Of a stretch of 56,979 nt of DNA, positions 42,249 through 50,633 are shown in pieces. Origin of the DNA: Bacteroidales bacterium Bact_07 (GTDB lineage Bacteria > Bacteroidota > Bacteroidia > Bacteroidales > Tenuifilaceae). Under the pieces are notes generated by a model that was not told where the DNA came from, did not search any database, and saw only the letters and a list, made by a program, of their open reading frames with translations. The stretch is from NCBI GenBank assembly GCA_001603415.1, contig LUYY01000022.1:1-56979 (forward strand). Direction: 5' to 3'. The translations under genes were made by a program, and so were the position numbers. Numbering within the stretch: position 1 is the stretch's first letter; every line of letters begins with the position of its first letter.

Positions 42249-42281
42249 AAGAGCAATCGGTTAACGGTTGCTCTTTTTTTT
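42249..42281 (+). terminator. Terminator after the C69 peptidase gene
   Basis: Stem AGAGCAA / TTGCTCT with a loop containing the palindrome GGTTAACGG, flanked by A-run and TTTTTTTT. It can act in both directions but serves the plus-strand gene ending at 42230. Confidence 0.85.
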
Positions 42282-42328
42282 ATTCTACGATCAAATTCTG
42301 ATGTTAACACAATCTTAATTTTTATAGC

Positions 42329-43126
42329 ATGTCCTTCAATTTATTGAAAGTCATGCAGCGGGTTTATCAATTTAATCGTATTTTTAGAATGTCAACCAAA
42401 ACATCAACTCAAATGGATAAAATGGGAAATCACCCTAAAACCGATTACTCAAGATTGGTAATGGGATTATTGCTGATTCTATTAGCTGGCTTATTGCTTA
42501 TTGACAACTTCGATTTGTATCCGGTGGACTGGGGCAAATACATTTTTACCTGGCAAACACTACTGATTGTTATAGGCTTAATTCTATTTCCAAATCGTGG
42601 AAATAGAACAACGGGAACTGTGCTAATTGCCATTGGTGCATTTTTCCTGGCAGCAAAGTTTTACGAGTTGCCCGTTTCGGTAAGTAAACTTTTCTGGCCT
42701 GCAGTAATTCTGTTTATTGGCATCTCGTTGCTATTTGGGAGTCGAAAGCAGAATTGGCACCCCTACAAAACCGGCGAAGTAAATGATGATCTTATTGATG
42801 ATGTATCCATTTTTGGCGGATCGGACCAAAAGTTTACCTCACAGCAATTCAAGGGTGGTAAAATCACGAATATTTTCGGTGGTTCAACCATCGATTTAAG
42901 CAGTGCAAGGCTTGAACCAGGCATGAACGTTGTTGATTTGCTTTGCATTTTTGGGGGTTCAAAGCTTATTATCCCTTCGGAATGGCGAGTAAAAGTTGAG
43001 GTAACCTCAATTTTTGGAGGTGTTTCCGATAAACGGAAACTACCCCAAACTCTTCCCGACAATGCCCCTGAATTAGTGCTAAAAGGGTTAGTGCTCTTTG
43101 GAGGTGTCGAAATCAAAAGCTTTTAA
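42329..43126 (+). CDS. Membrane protein with LiaF-like C-terminal domain
   Basis: Up to 265 residues. Four hydrophobic helices (about 45-135, DUF5668-like) precede a beta-helical LiaF/DUF2154-type domain (about 160-265) with repeated FGG turns (SIFGGSDQ, NIFGGSTID, CIFGGSKL, SIFGGVSD, VLFGGVEI). In firmicutes LiaF inhibits a cell-envelope stress two-component system; related proteins in Bacteroidota are of unknown role. The start is unclear: methionines at 42389 (MSTKTS) and 42413 are also plausible, and a box TATTTTTA ends three bases before 42389. It is followed by a terminator. Confidence 0.82.
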   Translation: MSFNLLKVMQRVYQFNRIFRMSTKTSTQMDKMGNHPKTDYSRLVMGLLLILLAGLLLIDNFDLYPVDWGKYIFTWQTLLIVIGLILFPNRGNRTTGTVLIAIGAFFLAAKFYELPVSVSKLFWPAVILFIGISLLFGSRKQNWHPYKTGEVNDDLIDDVSIFGGSDQKFTSQQFKGGKITNIFGGSTIDLSSARLEPGMNVVDLLCIFGGSKLIIPSEWRVKVEVTSIFGGVSDKRKLPQTLPDNAPELVLKGLVLFGGVEIKSF

Positions 43127-43149
43127 GGCTAAAGATTGATTATAGCGAG

Positions 43150-43176
43150 AGGCTGACGATGATGTCAGCCTTTTTC
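43150..43176 (+). terminator. Terminator after the LiaF-like gene
   Basis: Stem AGGCTGAC / GTCAGCCT with the loop GATGAT, followed by TTTTT. It lies 24 bases after the stop at 43126. Confidence 0.85.
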
Positions 43177-43221
43177 CATTATTCAAAAAAAGAAGCTTTC
43201 AAACACATTGTTTACGCTTGC

Positions 43222-43248
43222 TACTTTTGTATAATTCCGCTACGTTTG
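43222..43248 (+). promoter_or_regulatory. Tandem -7 promoter boxes for the acyl-CoA synthetase gene
   Basis: Two exact TAnnTTTG matches, TACTTTTG at 43222-43229 and TACGTTTG at 43241-43248, lie 13-32 bases before the open start at 43262. The second would suit a transcript starting near the later in-frame methionine. -33 elements are weak. Confidence 0.4.
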
Positions 43249-43261
43249 TGTTAAATGCAAA

Positions 43262-45346
43262 ATGTTAAACCATAAACGTATTAAAATGATTACCAACGAG
43301 TTGATAAACCCCAAGGGAATAGTGGTTGTTGGTGGTTCCGACGACGTTCAGAAACCTGGCGGTAAAGTCCTAAAAAATTTAATCGACAATCATTTTAAAG
43401 GAAACCTCTACGTGGTAAATCCAAAAGCCGATGAGGTTCAGGGTGTAAAATCGTTTCGCGATGTTGCCGATTTACCCCAAGTTGATCTGGCCATATTAGC
43501 CATAGCGGCTAAGTTTTGCCCACAAACGGTGGAGGTTTTGGCTACACAAAAGGGAACCAAGGCTTTCATTATCCTCTCAGCCGGATTTCATGAGGAGAGT
43601 GAGGAAGGAGCAAAGCTTGAGCAACAAATTGTTGATACCATAAACCGCACGGGCGGTTGCCTTATAGGCCCCAACTGTATTGGCGTAATGAACACCAATT
43701 ATGCCGGTGTTTTTACAACGCCTATTCCAAAATTCGACCCCAAGGGTGTTGATTTTATTTCGGGTTCTGGAGCCACTGCGGTATTTATTATGGAATCAAG
43801 TATTCCGCGAGGTCTAACATTCAACAGCGTTTACTCTGTGGGCAATAGCGCCCAAATTGGCGTTGAAGAGGTGCTTGAATACCTAGATAATACTTTTGAC
43901 CCACAAAAAAGTTCACGGGTAAAACTTCTTTACGTTGAAAGTATTAACAAGCCTCAAAAACTTCTTAAGCATGCCCAATCGCTCATAAGAAAGGGTTGTA
44001 GGATTGCTGCAATAAAAGCCGGTAGTTCATCGGCAGGGAGCCGTGCAGCATCGAGCCATACCGGGGCACTCGCCAGCAGCGATGTGGCGGTTGATGCGCT
44101 ATTTCGCAAAGCGGGAATTGTTCGCTGCTATGGCCGCGATGAACTGGCCACAGTGGCTTCAATCTTCATGCATCCTGAACTGAAGGGAAAGAATATTGCC
44201 GTTATTACCCATGCTGGCGGGCCAGCCGTTATGCTTACCGATTCACTATCGAACAATGGACTTGAGGTTCCACCAATTGAAGGGCCCAAGGCAAAAGAAC
44301 TACTTACCAAGTTATTCCCAGGCTCATCGGTGGCTAACCCTATCGACTTTCTGGCTACCGGCACAGCTGAGCAGTTAGGCTTTATTATTGATGCCTGCGA
44401 AAAGGATTTCGATAATATCGATGCCATGATAGTTATTTTCGGTAGTCCCGGACTATTCCCCGTTTACGACGTTTACGACCTGCTTGATGAAAAGATGAAG
44501 GTTTGCCGCAAACCCATATTCCCTGTTCTCCCCTCGGTTATGAACGTAAAGAATGAGATTGAACACTTTATTGCTAAAGGACGAATTTTCTTCCCCGATG
44601 AGGTGTCGCTGGGTAATGCACTGGCAAAAATATACCACACGCCAAAACCTGCACCTGAAAAACTTACTTTACCTAAGGTTGATGAAAAAGCCATTCGCGA
44701 GGTTATTGATAAAAGCAATAATAGTTACCTAACACCCGATGCCGTTCAGCGGCTGCTCGATGCTGCCGGAATACCCCGTGCAGGCGAAGCAGTTGTTACC
44801 TCTGCCAACGATGCTGCTAAAGCAGCCGAGGAATTAGGTTTCCCCGTGGTTATGAAGGTAGTTGGCCCTGTGCACAAGTCGGACGTTGGCGGAGTACTGT
44901 TAAACGTGAAAGATGCCGAAACGGTTCGAAAAGAGTTTGACCGAATGATTAAGATTAAGGATACTACGGCCATCCTCATTCAGCCAATGCTTAAGGGAGT
45001 TGAACTTTTTGTTGGTGCAAAACGCGAAGATAAGTTTGGACACATGGTGCTTTGCGGACTCGGCGGTATTTTCATCGAGGTGCTTAAAGATGTTAAGGCT
45101 GCCCTTGCTCCAATTGATACCAACGAGGCGCTCAGCATGATTCAAGGGCTTAAGGGTTACGGCATAATGAAGGGCGCAAGAGGACAAGAGCCTGTAAATG
45201 AACCAATATTTGCCGAAATAGTTAGCCGTATATCGGCATTAGTTACTGTTGCACCCGAGATTTTTGAGATGGACCTTAATCCCTTGCTAGGCTCAAAGGA
45301 TAAAGTGGTAACCGTTGATGCACGCATTAGGATTGAAAAAGAATAA
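43262..45346 (+). CDS. Acetate--CoA ligase (ADP-forming), fused alpha-beta subunits
   Basis: Substrate-level phosphorylation: acyl-CoA plus ADP and phosphate to acid plus ATP. The 694-residue protein has a CoA-binding Rossmann domain (about 10-150), succinyl-CoA-ligase-like domains with the phospho-histidine H266 in SSHTGALASSD, and a C-terminal ATP-grasp domain from about 470 (VMKVVGPVHKSDVGGV, FGHMVLCGLGGIFIEV, EMDLNPLL). This is the fused architecture of archaeal and bacterial ADP-forming acetyl-CoA synthetases. It may begin at the ninth codon (MITNELINPKG). It fits a fermentative lifestyle and could start an operon with the next small genes. Confidence 0.93.
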   Translation: MLNHKRIKMITNELINPKGIVVVGGSDDVQKPGGKVLKNLIDNHFKGNLYVVNPKADEVQGVKSFRDVADLPQVDLAILAIAAKFCPQTVEVLATQKGTKAFIILSAGFHEESEEGAKLEQQIVDTINRTGGCLIGPNCIGVMNTNYAGVFTTPIPKFDPKGVDFISGSGATAVFIMESSIPRGLTFNSVYSVGNSAQIGVEEVLEYLDNTFDPQKSSRVKLLYVESINKPQKLLKHAQSLIRKGCRIAAIKAGSSSAGSRAASSHTGALASSDVAVDALFRKAGIVRCYGRDELATVASIFMHPELKGKNIAVITHAGGPAVMLTDSLSNNGLEVPPIEGPKAKELLTKLFPGSSVANPIDFLATGTAEQLGFIIDACEKDFDNIDAMIVIFGSPGLFPVYDVYDLLDEKMKVCRKPIFPVLPSVMNVKNEIEHFIAKGRIFFPDEVSLGNALAKIYHTPKPAPEKLTLPKVDEKAIREVIDKSNNSYLTPDAVQRLLDAAGIPRAGEAVVTSANDAAKAAEELGFPVVMKVVGPVHKSDVGGVLLNVKDAETVRKEFDRMIKIKDTTAILIQPMLKGVELFVGAKREDKFGHMVLCGLGGIFIEVLKDVKAALAPIDTNEALSMIQGLKGYGIMKGARGQEPVNEPIFAEIVSRISALVTVAPEIFEMDLNPLLGSKDKVVTVDARIRIEKE

Positions 45347-45349
45347 ACC

Positions 45350-45499
45350 ATGAACCTCAAAGAAAAATGGAAAAGCCTTTCGGCCAATGAGAAAATGATG
45401 ATTGGACTTGCCATTATCCTTATCATACTCATTTCTACACGCTATGAGTATATATGGGAACAGGTAAAGGCTGGTTTTGGACGATATTTTAACCACTAA
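45350..45499 (+). CDS. Small single-pass membrane protein
   Basis: A 49-residue open frame starting ATG three bases after the preceding stop and ending 11 bases before the next gene. The opening NLKEKWKSLSANEKMMIG is followed by one hydrophobic helix (LAIILIILISTRYEYIWE) and a short basic tail. Tight spacing on both sides favours a real gene. The function is unknown; it may be an auxiliary protein of its neighbours. Confidence 0.65.
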   Translation: MNLKEKWKSLSANEKMMIGLAIILIILISTRYEYIWEQVKAGFGRYFNH

Positions 45500-45510
45500 A
45501 ACAGAACAAG

Positions 45511-46206
45511 GTGAAACGAATAGATTTATACGTATTAGCAGGAACCGTATTGTTCCTGCTTCCCTTTTTTGTGTCGGAAACGGTTTACAACTTTTATGTT
45601 GATTTTAACGCTAATCATGGAATGGTAACCAGCTTCATAAAGTTTGCCCTACTGGCAACCTTTGGCGAAGCAATCGGGTTAAGGATTAGAACTGGCAACT
45701 ACAATCAACCCGGTTTTGGGCTGTTGCCAAGGGCAGTTGTATGGGGCTTCCTGGGACTTACCATAAAGTTAGCCTTTGTGCTTTTTGCAACGGGTGTGCC
45801 AGCATTCCTAACCTACATGGGTATGGAAAATGCCTCGCAAGCCATTAAGAGCGATTTTACGGTAGCCAAAGTTTTGGTTGCTTTCAGCATCAGCCTATTT
45901 ATGAATATTATATACGCCCCGGTAATGATGACACTTCATAAGGTTACCGATACGCACATTATGAACAACGGCGGAACCCTTACATGCCTGATAAAGCCCA
46001 TACATTTTGGCGAAATTCTTGCTTCAATAAACTGGAAGGTTCAATGGAGTTTTGTTTTTGCTAAAACAATACCTTACTTCTGGATACCGGCTCATACCAT
46101 CACATTCCTTTTACCTGCCGATTTTCAGGTTCTATTTGCAGCCGTTTTGAGCGTAGCATTAGGAATTTTCCTTGCAGTGGCAAGCCTTAAAGGCAGTGGC
46201 AAATAA
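45511..46206 (+). CDS. Mpv17/PMP22-like membrane protein
   Basis: A 231-residue polytopic membrane protein with five or six hydrophobic segments and a GTG start 11 bases after the preceding small gene. The C-terminal block NWKVQWSFVFAKTIPYFWIPAHTI, with a following DFQVLFAAVLSVALGIFLA, resembles the Mpv17/PMP22 signature (W...P..FI.F...P...RVL). The role of bacterial members is unknown; eukaryotic relatives are small-metabolite channels. The family call rests on pattern recognition, not on a profile search. Confidence 0.72.
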   Translation: MKRIDLYVLAGTVLFLLPFFVSETVYNFYVDFNANHGMVTSFIKFALLATFGEAIGLRIRTGNYNQPGFGLLPRAVVWGFLGLTIKLAFVLFATGVPAFLTYMGMENASQAIKSDFTVAKVLVAFSISLFMNIIYAPVMMTLHKVTDTHIMNNGGTLTCLIKPIHFGEILASINWKVQWSFVFAKTIPYFWIPAHTITFLLPADFQVLFAAVLSVALGIFLAVASLKGSGK

Positions 46207-46256
46207 ATATCTGATAAAAAAATGTTATTTTTACATCAACCGAAATACTTTGAGAT

Positions 46257-46775
46257 ATGAAAAAACGAATTGGAATATTTTACGGACCAACAGGAGGTTC
46301 AACCGAGAAGGTGGCTCAGCTAATAGCCAAAGAACTTGGAGCGATAGCTGACTTACATCCCATAAAAGAAGCAACGCCTTCAATGGTAAATAATTACGAT
46401 ATTATCATTTTTGGATGCTCAACCATCGGCAGTGAGACATGGAATGGGGAGTCCTCAGTTTCAGATTGGGATAATTTCAGGCCTGAACTGAAAAAAATAC
46501 AGGTTCAAGGTAAACTCTTTGCCTTTTTTGGAACGGGCAATTCGGTTACCTATCCTCGAAATTTTGTGGATGCAATGGGCGTGCTTGCCAAAGATTTAAT
46601 TGCTCAGGGAGCAAAAGTGATAGGCCAATGGCCTACCGATGGTTATAACTTTACTGATTCCGAAGCGTTGATTGATGGCAAGTTTATCGGCCTACCAGTA
46701 GATGAAGATTACGAAGCCGACAAGACCAATATTCGAGTAAAAGAATGGGTCGAATTGGTTAAAAAGTCTATCTAA
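46257..46775 (+). CDS. Flavodoxin, long-chain
   Basis: FMN-binding electron carrier of 172 residues. The phosphate loop reads FYGPTGGSTEKVAQLIAKEL, a variant of the usual S/T-x-T-G-x-T. IIFGCSTIGSETWNGE and FFGTGNSVTYPRNFVDAMG match the isoalloxazine-binding loops, and the inserted loop marks the long-chain class. It is followed by a terminator. It probably serves redox reactions with ferredoxin-type partners, in keeping with the hydrogenase functions at the right end. Confidence 0.94.
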   Translation: MKKRIGIFYGPTGGSTEKVAQLIAKELGAIADLHPIKEATPSMVNNYDIIIFGCSTIGSETWNGESSVSDWDNFRPELKKIQVQGKLFAFFGTGNSVTYPRNFVDAMGVLAKDLIAQGAKVIGQWPTDGYNFTDSEALIDGKFIGLPVDEDYEADKTNIRVKEWVELVKKSI

Positions 46776-46792
46776 TTCCCGATAAAAAAGTA

Positions 46793-46815
46793 AGAGCCAC
46801 AGTGTGGCTCTTTTC
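46793..46815 (+). terminator. Terminator after the flavodoxin gene
   Basis: A stem of about seven base pairs, AGAGCCA / TGGCTCT, followed by TTTTCTTTT. It lies between the convergent flavodoxin and M48 genes and serves the former. Confidence 0.75.
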
Positions 46816-46831
46816 TTTTGAATATCAACCT

Positions 46832-47620
46832 TTATGGTAATGAATTCTTAAAATTCTGGTATCGGTCGGCATAGGTATTACCAGTTTTGCTACCAAGGCT
46901 CTTCCATACATCATCAATATTCTTGAGTCGGTTCTCATCCGAAGGATGGGTGCTCAGGAATTCAGGAATTTTTTGGGTGGAGCCCAACATCTTTTCAAAA
47001 AAGCCAGCCAGTTCGTGGGGATGGTAATCGGTATCGCAAAGGTAGGTTACAGCGTATTTGTCGGCCTCATACTCGTTATCGCGGCTATACTTGAGCATGG
47101 TTCCGCCAAGGGCTAACTGCGATAGTATCTGCTCAAGCTGCGAAGGATTATCGCCCATAATAATGGATAGCAACATGCTAAATCCATACTGGCGAGTTAG
47201 CATTTGTGTGCTATGACGCCTGTCGGCATGGGCTATTTCGTGAGCCATAACACCGGCCAGCTGAGCCTCGTTATCTAAAAACTTTATCAGTCCGGTGTAA
47301 AAATACAGGTAACCACCGGGCGCAGCAAAAGCATTTATCACATCATCATTATGAATAATTTTCACTTGCCAGGGGAACGTTTTTGAATACCTTAAATCAT
47401 CCGATTTAAGAATGGCACCCATTACCCTTTCGATATGAGTATAAGCCTCGGCATACTGTGCCCTATCAAGTATTGGGTATTCATTAGGATTTGCCAAAAT
47501 TGTCGAATCGAGCTGGGCACCAAACTGGATATCCTGCTCAAGGGTAAAAAAATTGATGCCATCGTCGGAACAGCTGCTAAGCATCAGCAAACTGGTTAAA
47601 ACCAGAAATATTCGTTTCAT
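46832..47620 (-). CDS. M48-family metallopeptidase, lipoprotein
   Basis: A 262-residue exported zinc protease. The lipobox LLMLSSC puts the lipidated cysteine at C17. The HEXXH motif is HEIAH at residues 127-131 with the third ligand in EYEADKYAV further on. The set resembles BepA/LoiP-like envelope proteases that monitor outer-membrane protein assembly. It ends near the flavodoxin gene and starts toward a 270-base gap. Confidence 0.92.
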   Translation of the reverse strand: MKRIFLVLTSLLMLSSCSDDGINFFTLEQDIQFGAQLDSTILANPNEYPILDRAQYAEAYTHIERVMGAILKSDDLRYSKTFPWQVKIIHNDDVINAFAAPGGYLYFYTGLIKFLDNEAQLAGVMAHEIAHADRRHSTQMLTRQYGFSMLLSIIMGDNPSQLEQILSQLALGGTMLKYSRDNEYEADKYAVTYLCDTDYHPHELAGFFEKMLGSTQKIPEFLSTHPSDENRLKNIDDVWKSLGSKTGNTYADRYQNFKNSLP

Positions 47621-47890
47621 AATTCGATTTTTTAATTTAACGTAACCAACAAATTATCAGCATGATAAAAAAACATCTAACATCAACCTTAATTTGTCGA
47701 GGCAAATTTAATATATTAGCAAACAATATCAATTAGCTAAAATAAACCATTTGCCATTATGAACAAGGCATTACCTTTATAAGGTAAGCCATAGTTAAAC
47801 TTGTATTTGAATCAGTAGATACAGACATTGTTCATTTTGACAAATGCTATTAATTAAACAACTTTTAGTGGTAACCTAAAATTACGGCAA

Positions 47891-48634
47891 TTGAAATCGG
47901 AATTGGTTAATAGTTCTCGATTAAGCCTAAAAAAGATACTCTTGAGAATTTTTCTTTTCTCAGTAGTTCTTTTTTTTACAATCAGTATAGGCATTTCTTT
48001 ACTATTTACCTGGATAAATCCACACTATACGTGGTTAATGGTGATAAAAAGGCATACATCGGAAGCCAATGGAGGGGCGAGCCGTTTCCGGCAACAATGG
48101 GTAAGCATCGACGAAATTTCGCCCGAGATGGTGCTTGCCGTTATTGCCGCTGAGGATAATAAATTCATGGAACATAACGGGTTTGATTGGGAATCGATAA
48201 AAAAAGCCAGAAAATATAATCAAAGGGGTAAGAAGTTGCGTGGGGCAAGCACAATATCGCAGCAAACTGCAAAAAATGTATTTCTGTGGCCTAAACGGTC
48301 GTGGGTTCGTAAAGGACTGGAAGCTTACTTCACCCTGCTTATTGAGACTTTCTGGACTAAGGAACGAATCATGGAGGTTTACCTAAACATAGCCGAAATG
48401 GGTAAAGGGATTTACGGCGCAGAGGCTGCGGCAAGAGAATACTATGGGAAACCCGCATCGCTTCTCACTCGCCACGAGGCAGCCATGATTGCCACTACCC
48501 TTCCTGCACCATCAAAACGTAACCCTGCAAGGCCAAGCAGCTACATGGTAAGCTACCAGCGAAAAATCCTGTGGAATATGTATAACATTGGAAAAATTGA
48601 CCTAAACGAAACCGAACAGAAACCAACCCGATAA
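47891..48634 (+). CDS. mtgA: Monofunctional biosynthetic peptidoglycan transglycosylase
   Basis: Polymerises lipid II into glycan strands without a transpeptidase domain. The 247-residue GT51 protein has an N-terminal membrane anchor (about residues 17-42), catalytic E88 in AVIAAEDNKFMEHNGFDW, RGASTISQQTAKNVFLW, and the second catalytic region with YLNIAEMGKGIYGAEAAA. The frame opens with TTG 47891, and no ATG precedes the anchor, so a TTG start is likely. It lies 10 bases before the TPR protein gene, with which it may be cotranscribed. Confidence 0.94.
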   Translation: MKSELVNSSRLSLKKILLRIFLFSVVLFFTISIGISLLFTWINPHYTWLMVIKRHTSEANGGASRFRQQWVSIDEISPEMVLAVIAAEDNKFMEHNGFDWESIKKARKYNQRGKKLRGASTISQQTAKNVFLWPKRSWVRKGLEAYFTLLIETFWTKERIMEVYLNIAEMGKGIYGAEAAAREYYGKPASLLTRHEAAMIATTLPAPSKRNPARPSSYMVSYQRKILWNMYNIGKIDLNETEQKPTR

Positions 48635-48644
48635 AATATTTTTC

Positions 48645-50585
48645 ATGTTCAAGTTCATAAGATACCATGTGTTGCCAGCTGCAATTGTTTTTACTTTTTT
48701 ATTTATCCATCCCGCATATGCTCAGTTCAACAAGGCATACTTTTTTTACAAGGGCGAGGAGTTAATTTCAAATGGAAACTATGCCGAGGCCATACCAATC
48801 CTAAACACCCTTTTAAATGCAGATTCAACTATTCACGAGGCTTGGTTCTTACGAGGCGTTGCACGTTACTATCAAAACGATTTAGTAGGATCACAAAAGG
48901 ATTTTGGTAAATGTTTGAGCATTAACCCATTGTTCTCGCAGGCTTACCAGTATACTGCCATGGTTTTTGAGCAAATGGGCAAGCACCCCGAAGCTATAGA
49001 GAGCATAAAGAAAGCCATAGAGCTACGCCCCAATTCAGCCCAATACCTTTTCACCCACGGTGTGATACTTTTTCAGCAGGAAAAATATTCCGATGCCTTA
49101 GTGGCCTTTAACCATGTAATTAAGGTTGATGAACGCATACCCGATGCATGGCTGAACCGTGGAACAACCCGATTGATGCTATCCGACAGCATCGGTGCTT
49201 TAAACGATTACACTACCGCCATAAATCTTAACCCATTCAGTGCAATGCCTTACGTTCGTAGGGGTGCCCTTTACGCCCAACAAAAAAACTATTCGATAGC
49301 CATTCAGGATTTAAATCAAGCCATTGCAATTGATAGCATGCATGCTCAGGCTTACTTTACCAGAGCACTGGTTTACTACTACCAAAAAGAACTGAACCAA
49401 GCGCTTACTGATTTAAACAAGGTGTTGCAAATTGAAAGCCGCAATACGCTAGCCCTGTTTAACCGGGCAATCATAAACTATGAGATTGGCAACGCCGAAG
49501 CAGCCATCGACGATTTGACCCGATTATCATCAATTATTCCTACAAATGTGCTTGTTCATTACTACCTGGCATCAATCCGTTTTGAACGGGGCTACCTGCC
49601 TACTGCCCTTGAAAATATCAACAAAGCCATTGAGATTTTTCCACAGTTTGCCAACGCTTACCTACTTAGAGCGGAGATTAAGACCAAAAAGGGTGATTTA
49701 AAGGGGGCTGAAACCGACTTTGCCCAAGGCAATAGGTTGGCCCAGGAATACCGAAGCAAGGCCGGCAACGATATAAATTCGATTATGGATTCTACCGGTA
49801 AGCTAAAACGCTTACTCTCGCTCGATGAGGAGCTCGATTTAACTTCATCCATTAGCATGGAACAGCTCAGAAGCCGAATACTTACAATTATTTACCCAAT
49901 AATCACCCTAAAAATTGATGCTGCGCAAAATGTAAAACCCCGGAACTGGCAAAGTTCAAACCTCAGGCAAATGCTAGCCTCAGCAGGCTGCAATGGCTAC
50001 ACTCTTTACTTTGACTACGACAGCATTGACCAGCAACCCAAACCCGAAACCATTAATGCCGATTCCCTGTCAGGGGTTTGCATAGCCTTGCTGAATCTCC
50101 AACGGAACCAATATACCTTGGCTATGGATAAACTAACCGAAATGGTTAATTCCGATAGCACTAATACCCTGATTAGGTTTGCCGAGGTTTTGGCACGAAT
50201 CAGAATGACCCAGTTTGTTGAAAATGTTAGGAACAAAACCATGCAAAACGAAAGCAAAAACCGCACTCACGAACAAAATGTTAACGAGTCATTTATCATA
50301 GCAGCCAACGACCTGAAAAAAATAGCAACAGAGAACAACTTTGAAGGTATAGTAAGCTACAACGTTGGCGTCATGTGCATGCAAACCGGAAGTAATGACC
50401 AAGCCACTGAATGGTTTACCAGCACCATCAATCAAAATGGACTTTTGCATGGGGCTTGGTATAATCGCGGACTACTCTACTTGATAAATAATGAAACATC
50501 AAAGGGTTGCGCCGACCTCAGGAAAGCCGTTGATCTTGGCAATAATCAGGCCTCGGAATTGTTATCAAGGTTCTGTAAAAAGTAA
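48645..50585 (+). CDS. Exported tetratricopeptide-repeat protein
   Basis: A 646-residue protein with a signal peptide (residues about 1-26, ending PAYAQ) and about nine TPR units in the first 370 residues (for example NGNYAEAIPILNTLL, GKHPEAIESIKKAIEL, EKYSDALVAFNHVI, NYSIAIQDLNQAIAI). A helical middle section and two further TPR-like units (DLKKIATENNFEG to TSKGCADLRKAVDLG) follow. The function is unknown; such proteins usually scaffold protein complexes in the periplasm. The coupling to mtgA suggests a link with wall synthesis. Confidence 0.85.
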   Translation: MFKFIRYHVLPAAIVFTFLFIHPAYAQFNKAYFFYKGEELISNGNYAEAIPILNTLLNADSTIHEAWFLRGVARYYQNDLVGSQKDFGKCLSINPLFSQAYQYTAMVFEQMGKHPEAIESIKKAIELRPNSAQYLFTHGVILFQQEKYSDALVAFNHVIKVDERIPDAWLNRGTTRLMLSDSIGALNDYTTAINLNPFSAMPYVRRGALYAQQKNYSIAIQDLNQAIAIDSMHAQAYFTRALVYYYQKELNQALTDLNKVLQIESRNTLALFNRAIINYEIGNAEAAIDDLTRLSSIIPTNVLVHYYLASIRFERGYLPTALENINKAIEIFPQFANAYLLRAEIKTKKGDLKGAETDFAQGNRLAQEYRSKAGNDINSIMDSTGKLKRLLSLDEELDLTSSISMEQLRSRILTIIYPIITLKIDAAQNVKPRNWQSSNLRQMLASAGCNGYTLYFDYDSIDQQPKPETINADSLSGVCIALLNLQRNQYTLAMDKLTEMVNSDSTNTLIRFAEVLARIRMTQFVENVRNKTMQNESKNRTHEQNVNESFIIAANDLKKIATENNFEGIVSYNVGVMCMQTGSNDQATEWFTSTINQNGLLHGAWYNRGLLYLINNETSKGCADLRKAVDLGNNQASELLSRFCKK

Positions 50586-50587
50586 AA

Positions 50588-50608
50588 CCCTGCATAATGA
50601 ATGCAGGG
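50588..50608. terminator. Hairpin between convergent TPR and hydG genes
   Basis: An 8-base-pair stem CCCTGCAT / ATGCAGGG with a five-base loop. The minus strand continues with TTTTAC. It is a probable bidirectional terminator, weak in T-run. Confidence 0.6.
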
Positions 50609-50633
50609 CTTACAAAAAATTCGAAACCTTTTT

